From: a bacterium
GTDB lineage: Bacteria > Babelota > Babeliae > Babelales > GCA-2401785
Reading direction: 5' to 3'
NCBI GenBank assembly: GCA_023249975.1
Contig: JAHFBP010000011.1
Coordinates: forward strand, 1 to 53,808
DNA length: 53,808 nucleotides
Shown here: piece by piece, positions 7,763 through 14,995 of the stretch
How positions within the stretch are numbered: the stretch's first letter is position 1
Layout of the letters: each line of letters starts with the position of its first letter
Notes under the pieces: generated by a model
The model's database searches: none
What the model saw: the letters and a program-made list of their open reading frames with translations, nothing else
Told to the model about the DNA's origin: nothing
Position numbers and translations under genes: made by a program

Positions 7763-8566
7763 ATGAACATTGTTCTTAAATCTTTGGTCGCTGCTCTTTT
7801 GGCTGCATCTGCCACCCATCAACAACAATGCGATATCTATTCTCAATTTAACCGCACACCCCATCATGCAACAGCACCTGCCTTTGAAAGAGCTATTCCA
7901 CCCTTCAATTTTGTACAGCAATCACTTTTGAGCAATCCGACATCACAATATGCCGTCAATTCAGCCGCTTACAGTGGACAGACAATTGTAATTGCAGGAT
8001 CCAATTTTTTGCCTGACCCAATAGATTCAATACACTGGAATACTCACACGACAGGCAAGAGCATCTGGAAAGAAGAAATAGATGCTCTTTTTGAGCAATC
8101 AATCGCCCCCCTCAACCAATTAATTCCCAATGCAACAGCAAATCTGACTGAGCTAAAATCTCTCGATCTACAAAATGAATTGGCTCTTTTGGAATTGGAT
8201 GAACAGCTTTCTGCCAAGCAACCTGAAATTGTCAGTGCATTGGCGTACAGCTTTGCACTCATGCCAAAGCTCAAAACCCTTAATCTTACGTATAATAATC
8301 TTGGAAATTCAGCAAAACATTGGAATATTCAACAGGCATATATTGACCTGATTTCAGCATTGCCAACTCTGACAAATTTGAAAAAACTCGGCCTTGCACA
8401 CAACGGACTTGGCCAAAACCCAGAAGTTGTGCAAGCTCTCGTTCAAGCACTGCCTCACATGCCAAAACTGAGATTTATTGATATTTCGCACAACGGATTG
8501 AACAAAACACAGAAAAAAGGGATTGAAGCGGCCGCTCCATTTGGCTGCCACGTTCGCGATTGGTAA
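7763..8566 (+). CDS. Secreted leucine-rich repeat protein
   Basis: A 267-residue protein that starts with a signal peptide (MNIVLKSLVAALLAASAT). An unassigned middle (about 25-130) is followed by at least three leucine-rich repeats of ribonuclease-inhibitor type: LKSLDLQNELALLELD, LKTLNLTYNNLGN and LKKLGLAHNGLGQ, then a last one, LRFIDISHNGL. The repeats are spaced by helices containing ALPxLTN/ALPHMPK. Such repeats usually bind proteins, and in secreted bacterial proteins they often bind host targets. I use the ATG at 7763 because it opens the signal peptide. The final 75 bases of the gene are present again at 10039-10113, evidence that a second copy once lay nearby. Confidence 0.8.
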   Translation: MNIVLKSLVAALLAASATHQQQCDIYSQFNRTPHHATAPAFERAIPPFNFVQQSLLSNPTSQYAVNSAAYSGQTIVIAGSNFLPDPIDSIHWNTHTTGKSIWKEEIDALFEQSIAPLNQLIPNATANLTELKSLDLQNELALLELDEQLSAKQPEIVSALAYSFALMPKLKTLNLTYNNLGNSAKHWNIQQAYIDLISALPTLTNLKKLGLAHNGLGQNPEVVQALVQALPHMPKLRFIDISHNGLNKTQKKGIEAAAPFGCHVRDW

Positions 8567-8580
8567 AAAATATAAATATA

Positions 8581-8616
8581 AAAAAGGGCCTGGATACAAT
8601 GCCCCAGGCCCTTTTT
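8581..8616 (+). terminator. Rho-independent terminator after the LRR gene
   Basis: AAAAAGGGCCTGG (8581-8593) pairs perfectly with CCAGGCCCTTTTT (8604-8616) around a 10-base loop, ending in a T-run 15 bases after the stop codon. Confidence 0.93.
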
Positions 8617-8684
8617 AAGTGCATTTTCAGCTTTAATCATCAAAGAAAACCCTATTAAAAAGCTTGTAAATTATCGATGGCGCC

Positions 8685-8733
8685 GATAGAATTTATCGGT
8701 GGGGTCGATAAAAATCATCGGCCAGGTCGATAA
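8685..8733 (+). repeat. Three CGATAAAAAT-type motifs before the ATPase gene
   Basis: Three related words follow one another: CCGATAGAATTTATCGG (itself a palindrome), TCGATAAAAATCATCGG and TCGATAAAAATGGG. They end about 20 bases before the ATPase start. The same core occurs at 4515, 4548 and 6652. It could be an operator cluster or decayed repeat material. Confidence 0.55.
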
Positions 8734-8755
8734 AAATGGGTTAATTGGAGCTTTG

Positions 8756-9988
8756 ATGGAATATAAAAGAAATCTCATGGACCTTATCCAAATGGCCCTT
8801 GAAGCAAGTCCTATTCTTCTTTTGACAGGTGCTCGTCAGACGGGAAAGACAACTATAATACGTGACCTTGCTGAAGCGAAGGGGTTTAAATATATATCCT
8901 TTGATGACCTCAATTTTTTGGCAGCTGCCCGCCAAGACCCCATGGGATTTCTTAATAATCTACCCCGCCCCTTAATTCTTGATGAAATTCAGCGCGTCCC
9001 AGAAATAGCTTTGGCCATTAAATATGATGTCGACAAAAGCAACCTATTAGGCCAATTTGCCCTCACAGGTTCGGCCAATCCTCTGATGTTGCCAAAACTC
9101 AACGATTCTCTTGCCGGTAGAATGATGATTCTGAATTTGTGGCCACTGTCCAAAGGTGAACTCCTGAATCACAAAGAAACATTTTTAGACACTATTTTTC
9201 AGAAAAACTGGAAACCATCCGCCTCTTATGAAATATGGACCCATGATGATATGTTAAATTCATTGATCACTGGCGGATACCCACGAGTTCAAAAAATGAA
9301 ACCTGCTATGCGACAAGAATGGTTTAACTCTTATTTGACTACCATTTTAGAACGTGATGTACAAGATATTTCTAACATCTCTCGAGTCAAAGAACTGCCC
9401 ATCCTCATGCAACTGCTTGCCAACAGAACATCCAATCTTTTGAATGTTGCAGATGTCAGCACTGCAGCACGCATTCCATACGCAACACTCACTTCATATC
9501 TTTCTATTCTTGAAGCTTTATTTTTAATAATTCGGCAACCTGCTTGGTATGTAAACCGTAACAAACGACTGACCAAATCTCCCAAAATATATCTCACCGA
9601 CACAGGAGTTCTTTCATATTTATTGGGAGCAACTCAAGAGACTCTTGTTCGCAACACAACATTATTGGGACAAATTTTAGAAAACTTTATTGTTCAAGAA
9701 GTTCGCAAACAAACAACATGGAGTCAATTTCGCGTAAAGTTATTTCACTTTCGTACTCAATCTGGCACAGAAGTCGATCTTGTTTTGGAAGATATGGCAG
9801 GCAATATTGTTGGAATCGAAATAAAAAGCAGCAGTACGATTCGTTCAGATGACTTTAAAGGACTGAAAGTTCTGGCCGAAGAGGCACAAAAATCATTTGT
9901 TCGTGGCATTATTTTGTACCCCGGAACTGAAGCCGTTGCCTTTGAACATAATATGATTGCGCTACCGATCAGCGCACTGTGGACATAA
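8756..9988 (+). CDS. AAA-family ATPase with DUF4143
   Basis: A member of the widespread bacterial family with an N-terminal AAA_14-type P-loop domain and a C-terminal DUF4143 domain. Walker A is LTGARQTGKTT (about residue 25), Walker B is PLILDEIQRVPE (about 78) and sensor-1 is FALTGSAN (about 103). The DUF4143 part begins near YLTTILERDV and includes the helix-turn-helix-like stretch ARIPYATLTSYLSILEALF. The end (GTEVDLVLEDMAGNIVGIEIK) has a PD-(D/E)xK-like D...ExK pattern, so a nuclease fold is possible. The cellular role of the family is not firmly known; it is common in symbionts and often duplicated. I start at the ATG at 8756, which has TTGGAG upstream. Length (410 residues) is normal and the gene looks intact. 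Confidence 0.9.
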   Translation: MEYKRNLMDLIQMALEASPILLLTGARQTGKTTIIRDLAEAKGFKYISFDDLNFLAAARQDPMGFLNNLPRPLILDEIQRVPEIALAIKYDVDKSNLLGQFALTGSANPLMLPKLNDSLAGRMMILNLWPLSKGELLNHKETFLDTIFQKNWKPSASYEIWTHDDMLNSLITGGYPRVQKMKPAMRQEWFNSYLTTILERDVQDISNISRVKELPILMQLLANRTSNLLNVADVSTAARIPYATLTSYLSILEALFLIIRQPAWYVNRNKRLTKSPKIYLTDTGVLSYLLGATQETLVRNTTLLGQILENFIVQEVRKQTTWSQFRVKLFHFRTQSGTEVDLVLEDMAGNIVGIEIKSSSTIRSDDFKGLKVLAEEAQKSFVRGIILYPGTEAVAFEHNMIALPISALWT

Positions 9989-10038
9989 AAAATTACTCAC
10001 AATTCTTTGCATCTTTAAGTTCTTTTTTCGCATCTTTC

Positions 10039-10113
10039 AATGGACTGAACAAAACACAGAAAATAGGGATTGAAGCGGCCGCTCCATTTGGCTGCCACGT
10101 TCGCGATTGGTAA
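10039..10113 (+). pseudogene. Leftover 3' end of a second LRR gene
   Basis: These 75 bases match the last 75 bases of the LRR gene (8492-8566) at 72 positions, including the stop codon. They still read NGLNKTQKIGIEAAAPFG and onward to the same end. Nothing upstream resembles the rest of the LRR gene. Either a second LRR copy was lost except for its tail, or the tail was copied when the ATPase gene arrived between the two. The terminator that follows differs in sequence from the one at 8581. Confidence 0.85.
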
Positions 10114-10120
10114 AATTAAG

Positions 10121-10152
10121 AAGAGGCCTGAATAAAATCGCTCAGGCCTCTT
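10121..10152 (+). terminator. Terminator after the LRR remnant
   Basis: AAGAGGCCTGA (10121-10131) pairs with TCAGGCCTCTT (10142-10152), followed by a T-rich tract. It can serve the ATPase gene, and in the other direction the small genes on the minus strand. Confidence 0.88.
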
Positions 10153-10166
10153 TTATTTTTTTTAAA

Positions 10167-10340
10167 TTATCTATACTTTGTTGGAGTTTGACGATACATC
10201 TCATTTACATAATTTAAGAGATTTGCTTTTTGGACCGAAGTTAATTTGGATCCAAGAGTGCCTGGAGCAGCTGAATTAATTGCGTTACGAAAAACTTCAG
10301 CATTAACTTTAGCATTATTTGTCATAGCAACAACTATATC
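10167..10340 (-). other. Possible -1 frameshift extension of the small secreted protein
   Basis: The small gene at 10334-10543 ends in codons ATA AAA AAG ATA TAG. The heptamer A AAA AAG (10346-10340) is in the exact phase of a classical -1 slippery site, as in dnaX. A -1 shift there joins an open frame of 57 codons (starting DIVVAMTNNAKV, ending TPTKYR, stop at 10169-10167). The frame is clean and its composition looks coding. I see no strong downstream hairpin. The alternatives are a one-base deletion in the A-run (recent pseudogene or sequencing error), or a separate small gene starting at the ATG inside it. Confidence 0.5.
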
Positions 10341-10543
10341 TTTTTTATATTATCAATGACTGGCCACCTCGCTTCATCCGCTAAAGGCGTACCATTAAAA
10401 GCTGTAGTTAAATAACCAGAAGCCCAACCAGCACCATTATTTACAATACGAGACCACCAATCCTTCGAACTCCACGCAGCATTTCCTGTTGATCCAACAA
10501 GCATCACAATGGTAAAAAGTCCCATCAAAATCTTTTTATTCAT
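10334..10543 (-). CDS. Small secreted protein
   Basis: A 69-residue product with a signal peptide (MNKKILMGLFTIVMLVGSTGNA) and a mature part of about 47 residues rich in Trp (SSKDWWSR). It is not recognised. The ATG at 10543 has a strong ribosome site (GGAGG, 7 bases upstream); a longer reading to 10591 is therefore unlikely. It follows the gene at 10628-11377 by about 85 bases on the same strand. Its 3' end carries a slippery A AAA AAG, and a second open frame continues after it, so the true protein may be about 125 residues long. Confidence 0.65.
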   Translation of the reverse strand: MNKKILMGLFTIVMLVGSTGNAAWSSKDWWSRIVNNGAGWASGYLTTAFNGTPLADEARWPVIDNIKKI

Positions 10544-10627
10544 AATAAAACCTCCATAAAAAACAAACTTTTCAATACATAAAAAAATCAATTTTATGCC
10601 ACAAACCTCCTAGACAAATGATCTAAA

Positions 10628-11377
10628 TTACTGACATTTACATCTCGATAGCGCAAGATAGGGATCGTAAGCCGCGATCGATACGGCTTCTACGGGACTT
10701 CTATCATTGATATACTGAGCCAACGCAGCATCGGCCAGCAGCATATTCATAAAGCTGGCAATAACGGCATCGTACCATGCACAATCAGCCGCCATTTTTT
10801 TAGCTAAAATTGTATCCTTGGTCAAAGCACACTCGACAACTGTTTGTGCTTTGGTATATGCATTACTGAATAAATTTTTAGGAGCAAAAAGAGCCCTTAC
10901 ATTAGACTGAGCCTTTTCCTGTAATCGAGCGAGAGCAACAACTTGCTCTGGTTTAAGGTCAGAACCCTCCACAAGTGGAGCCAAGGCTGGCAACAATGCC
11001 TTTGCTGCAGTTTCTTGTCGTAATGCTATGCGTGCTTCGATCAAATGCATTGCGCCAGGAGCAATCTTCAACAATTCAGTCAATTGAGACAAGTTCAGCA
11101 TTTCAAGTTGTTTTGCACTCAAAGCACCAATTTGTGCAGTATTAAATTTGCCAAAAGCAGCCAAACTCATTGCAGCAAGGCGCTCTCCCGTCAATGTCTT
11201 GATCTGATCAGCACTCCAACCTGAGACAAGATCGGACTTGTTGTTCACCAACTGTACTGCCAAGTCACCCAATGGATAACGTTTTTCAATCTGCAAAGCC
11301 GCAGACTGCAGCTCAATTGCTGTAATTCCACTGATAAAAACCAACAAAATCGCCATAAATTTGATATTCTTATTCAT
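10628..11377 (-). CDS. Secreted alanine/leucine-rich helical protein of unknown function
   Basis: A 249-residue protein with a signal peptide (KFMAILLVFISGITAIELQSA). The central part has short repeats of the form Lx.LxxxQlxaLsaxQl (for example ADQIKTLTGERLAAMSL and TAQIGALSAKQLEMLNLSQL). Each is about 20 residues, with Q-I/L and A-M/L at fixed places. This resembles helical repeat arrays seen in some bacterial surface proteins. Two Cys in ALSRCKCQ close the protein. I do not recognise the C-terminal half. The ATG at 11377 follows GGGGGCCTGAG. Function unknown; exported. Confidence 0.7.
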   Translation of the reverse strand: MNKNIKFMAILLVFISGITAIELQSAALQIEKRYPLGDLAVQLVNNKSDLVSGWSADQIKTLTGERLAAMSLAAFGKFNTAQIGALSAKQLEMLNLSQLTELLKIAPGAMHLIEARIALRQETAAKALLPALAPLVEGSDLKPEQVVALARLQEKAQSNVRALFAPKNLFSNAYTKAQTVVECALTKDTILAKKMAADCAWYDAVIASFMNMLLADAALAQYINDRSPVEAVSIAAYDPYLALSRCKCQ

Positions 11378-11505
11378 CTCAGGCCCCCATATAACTTGAG
11401 CATTACGAATATACTTGTATTATATTTCAAACAGAAATCAAATTACAATGGTTTTCAACAGGCAGCACTACAGAAATATCTTATAGAACGACACCTTTTA
11501 TGATG

Positions 11506-11540
11506 CTTTTGGGGGGCCTTCCCTTCCTCGCACAAATCAA
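11506..11540 (+). pseudogene. Possible relic of a third PLD-RING signal sequence
   Basis: Thirty-five bases here match 29 of 35 bases that encode the end of the signal peptide of the second PLD-RING gene (15035-15069), including the shared cacaaatcaa. The frame is not open around it. It may be what is left of a third copy that lay before the present first gene, or a chance match in a short A/T-rich stretch. Confidence 0.35.
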
Positions 11541-11640
11541 GGATTCAGCTTTTTATTAATCTTAATAATGTTTTTTTAAAAAATAACTTCAAAAAACTGT
11601 TACTTTTTTGAATGTTTTGCCGGTAATTAAATTATCAATT

Positions 11641-14600
11641 ATGCTTTATGAATTATACATAGCTCAACAGAAAAGACCCCCTTTGAATATCAAAAAACAT
11701 CTTTTATTGGCATTTCTAGTACTTGTATCTTCAACGGCAGAACCCAAAATTGACCTTATTTTGGGGGCAACAGGCCACATTATCACCGACAAAATATTTG
11801 AAGATACCCAGAATGGGGAAACTCTTTGCCTTGCCCTTAATCAACTTACTGATGACCGAATTTTACAGCCATTGATTCTTACTCTTGTTGAAAAACCCAA
11901 TATTCAACTGTCCATTCTTCTTGATGAACAAGCATATGAAAATTTTATAAAGAGCTTAAAAACTATTGGGAAAAAGAAGTTTTCTATCCCTAAAAAGAGT
12001 ATTGATGTTGCGATAAAAAAAATTGCGGACTCTGTTAAAGTGCGTGAAAACATGCATCACAAATTTGTAATTGGAGCAGATCGCATTCTTCTTACCGGAT
12101 CGTCAAATGGCACAACTGCAGCTTTCATGAACAACAAAACACTGGAACAAGCTCTTTTAATAACCAACCCTGAAGATGACCCAATTGCCAAAAGCCTAAT
12201 TGGTTCCTTTGCCGCTGAGTTCAATGTGTTGTGCGATCGCGCCTGTGACATTGTCAAAAGCCCCCATGCAACATTCTCAAGAACTACCAAAACAAAAAGT
12301 GGTCTTATGCTAAGAGATCCTTCTATTGAACGAGTCATTTGTACAAAAATTAATGACGCATTACCTCCGACCTCTATTTTTATCTCAATTTTCACCCTCA
12401 ATGATTGTTCAATCATCGAAGCTCTCTGCTCGGCGGCCAGCAATAGATGCAATGTTCACGTTGTCACCAGCGACGAAAAAGCTGCCGTAACCCTTATGGA
12501 AGCTGGAGCAAATGTTTACGTTCTTCGCGCAAACGGCACGATAATGTTTTTTAATGGCACAACACAATATGATGTCCCGTCAACCATTGGAAGCAAAAGT
12601 AATCATCAAAAAATGTTTATCTTAGGGGATGATGCCTACTTTTGTTCTGGCAACTTGACCTACGAGGCCCAATATCAAGACAATAACCTTATTGTTCTTA
12701 ATGATAAATCGACAGCATATCAAGCAAGTTATAATTATTTTCAAACCATTTTTGAACAGTGCAATAGTTTTGCAAGTGATAAAAAAAGACGATCCATTGT
12801 CGCTGAAAATCGTTCTGAACGAGCAATAAGATCTGGTGAAAAAAAAGCAGAAATTGCTGTAAATGAAAAGGCTGCCCGCCAAATTGCTGAAATAGAAGCA
12901 TTACAACCTAGATTACATTCTGATCTTGAAAATCACTTTATACAAAAAGCGACAAAAAAATCTGAACAAGACTCTGGCTTTGTCGAAACATATGATGGAA
13001 ATTGTATTGTTTGCCTTGAAGCCAAAGCATCATCTTATCAGCAATGGCCTTGTGGACACAAACGATGCTGCTTGCCGTGCTACACAACCCTTTTGAGCCA
13101 AGAACAGTCATGCCCCTATTGCCGCCAAGTTTTTCGTGCACAAGAGGCAACGCGATTGAAAAAAAAGGCAATGAGACAGCTAGAAAAGGCAGCCAGACAA
13201 GCTTTACAAGATCCTGACAAAAAGGCACAGCGAGAAAAAGAGGCTCACCTTAAAAAAATGACCCCAGAAGAATTAATGCGTTATGGTGAAAAAGAAAACA
13301 AAAAAAGGCCTGAAATTATTTATAATTACAATATGACGGCACTGGGCATCCCAGAACGATATTCAAGTGAGAGTAGAATTTTCGGCTCAACAAAAGGCGT
13401 GAAGCTTAAATATTTACCTAAAGAATTTATTTCTCAAATATTAAAAACCTCAAAAAAAGATAGTGCTGATTCTTTTTCATTGTTAAAAGAGTTAGAAAAA
13501 AGACGACTTTCATCTGAAGAAATTAGTCAATTTAATGAAGCTTTCGACAATATAATTGTACTTAATGGACGATATCTTTTTTTTGACAGGCGAGAAATAT
13601 TACCAAATATTGAAGCGGTTTTTGCAGGAAAGCTAGCATCTGACTCCACTGAATCAAGGTTATTAAAAAAACTTAAATCTTGTGAATCACTTGATGCTAT
13701 TGAATCTGAAATATTAATAAACATGATCAGATCAATAAAATCTAGGCTGCCTGCCAAGTCATTGGCAGTATTAGAAAATATAAAAAAACAAAACGAAGAT
13801 ATGGATAAAAAATCACTTGTAGGTAAAGCATTAACAGCAAGTCAAAGTCCAGAAGGGCTAAGCAAAATACATATGCTTCTCAATAACCCTATGGAATTTG
13901 GTGATCAGGATAAAAAAACACCAGATGAGACTGCTCTCAATATGGCAAAAATGTATGTCTTAAGAGAAAAGGGACTTGCTTATGTTTTAGGCATTATAAA
14001 GACCAATTTAAAGCTAAATTCTGATCTTGAAGACAGTGTAAAAAAAATGCAAGAAACTCCTGCCACAAACTCTGAATACTCAGATATTAAGGCTCATGAT
14101 TTTGGAATAATATTATCAATATTAAGGTCAATGAGGATAGTTTTTAACTACCACGCAAACCCACACAATAAACAAAGTATCTCGTCAGAAAATTACCAAT
14201 ACATTGATAATTGCTGCTGGTTTACCATTTGCAGATTTGTCAGTTATCAACTTGAATTACTTAATGAACTGATAAGTACAGCAAAAGAACCTTCAGTTGA
14301 CGAAATAAATATTTTAACTTTTTCCTTGAAGGAACACGTTTCTCTTCATAAGAGCAAAGATGAGTATGAATCTATAGAAAAAAGCATTGCTGAAATTGAA
14401 GTGAAAAAAGCTCAAATATTCGATAAAAAACATTCTCATAAATGCCCCTCAGAAGAAAATGATGAGCTCAAAAATTTTGAAATTATAAAAATGAAAATGG
14501 AAATCGGAAGAAGTGTCTTGCAAAGACTAGAAACCCTTGAAGGGAAAATGTCCAGCATGACCCCATCAAGCGCTGAATTTGGAAGAATTATGTCCGAACA

Positions 14601-14931
14601 TAACAAACAATCATTAACACTTTTAATCAATTCAGAGAGCATGTTTATCGCCAACTCTAATCCGAAAACAAGTGAGCTTCTTTCACAAAAAGAATACTTG
14701 GAAATTCATAGCTATTGCTCAATTATCATTAACAAATTTGTAAGCTGTCAAATGGATTTGATTAATTTCTTAATAAAACACAAAACAACCCCTACCTCTG
14801 AACAATTGAGTTTTTTAAGGTTCCCACTAAAGCGATACATATCTCCTCACATGGAGAATGAAGGTTATGAGCAGGCCTTATTTCTTATTAAAGACATTGA
14901 AGATGCTTTAGCAAAAAAACCTTTTGCCTAA
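11641..14931 (+). CDS. Secreted phospholipase D/nuclease-like protein with RING finger (copy 1)
   Basis: A 1096-residue protein counted from the ATG at 11641. Comparison with its paralogue suggests the true start may be the TTG at 11683, right before the signal core (KKHLLLAFLVLVSSTAEP). Two PLD-type motifs follow: HHKFVIGADRILLTGSSN (H139, K141) and HQKMFILGDD...SGN (H322, K324). Two such motifs in one chain form the single active site of PLD-superfamily phospholipases and nucleases. The acidic residue is one place later than in the usual HxKx4D. Next is a complete C3HC4 RING (residues 455-501: CIVC, CGH, C..C, CPYC), the E2-binding domain of ubiquitin ligases. After a Lys-rich helical region come two copies of a new C-terminal unit (about 800-924 and 959-1095). 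Export plus RING suggests action in a eukaryotic host; this is inference. Confidence 0.85.
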   Translation: MLYELYIAQQKRPPLNIKKHLLLAFLVLVSSTAEPKIDLILGATGHIITDKIFEDTQNGETLCLALNQLTDDRILQPLILTLVEKPNIQLSILLDEQAYENFIKSLKTIGKKKFSIPKKSIDVAIKKIADSVKVRENMHHKFVIGADRILLTGSSNGTTAAFMNNKTLEQALLITNPEDDPIAKSLIGSFAAEFNVLCDRACDIVKSPHATFSRTTKTKSGLMLRDPSIERVICTKINDALPPTSIFISIFTLNDCSIIEALCSAASNRCNVHVVTSDEKAAVTLMEAGANVYVLRANGTIMFFNGTTQYDVPSTIGSKSNHQKMFILGDDAYFCSGNLTYEAQYQDNNLIVLNDKSTAYQASYNYFQTIFEQCNSFASDKKRRSIVAENRSERAIRSGEKKAEIAVNEKAARQIAEIEALQPRLHSDLENHFIQKATKKSEQDSGFVETYDGNCIVCLEAKASSYQQWPCGHKRCCLPCYTTLLSQEQSCPYCRQVFRAQEATRLKKKAMRQLEKAARQALQDPDKKAQREKEAHLKKMTPEELMRYGEKENKKRPEIIYNYNMTALGIPERYSSESRIFGSTKGVKLKYLPKEFISQILKTSKKDSADSFSLLKELEKRRLSSEEISQFNEAFDNIIVLNGRYLFFDRREILPNIEAVFAGKLASDSTESRLLKKLKSCESLDAIESEILINMIRSIKSRLPAKSLAVLENIKKQNEDMDKKSLVGKALTASQSPEGLSKIHMLLNNPMEFGDQDKKTPDETALNMAKMYVLREKGLAYVLGIIKTNLKLNSDLEDSVKKMQETPATNSEYSDIKAHDFGIILSILRSMRIVFNYHANPHNKQSISSENYQYIDNCCWFTICRFVSYQLELLNELISTAKEPSVDEINILTFSLKEHVSLHKSKDEYESIEKSIAEIEVKKAQIFDKKHSHKCPSEENDELKNFEIIKMKMEIGRSVLQRLETLEGKMSSMTPSSAEFGRIMSEHNKQSLTLLINSESMFIANSNPKTSELLSQKEYLEIHSYCSIIINKFVSCQMDLINFLIKHKTTPTSEQLSFLRFPLKRYISPHMENEGYEQALFLIKDIEDALAKKPFA

Positions 14932-14995
14932 AAGAACTTCTCTCATCCCGTTCGCCCTGAGTCGCATTAACCATGCCTTATAGAAATATTAAATT

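Noticed and set aside
10068-10085. A GCGGCCGC (NotI-like) octamer in both LRR tails, suggesting vector sequence.
   Set aside because: It is part of a normal in-frame Glu-Ala-Ala-Ala-Pro coding stretch in both copies and no vector sequence surrounds it.
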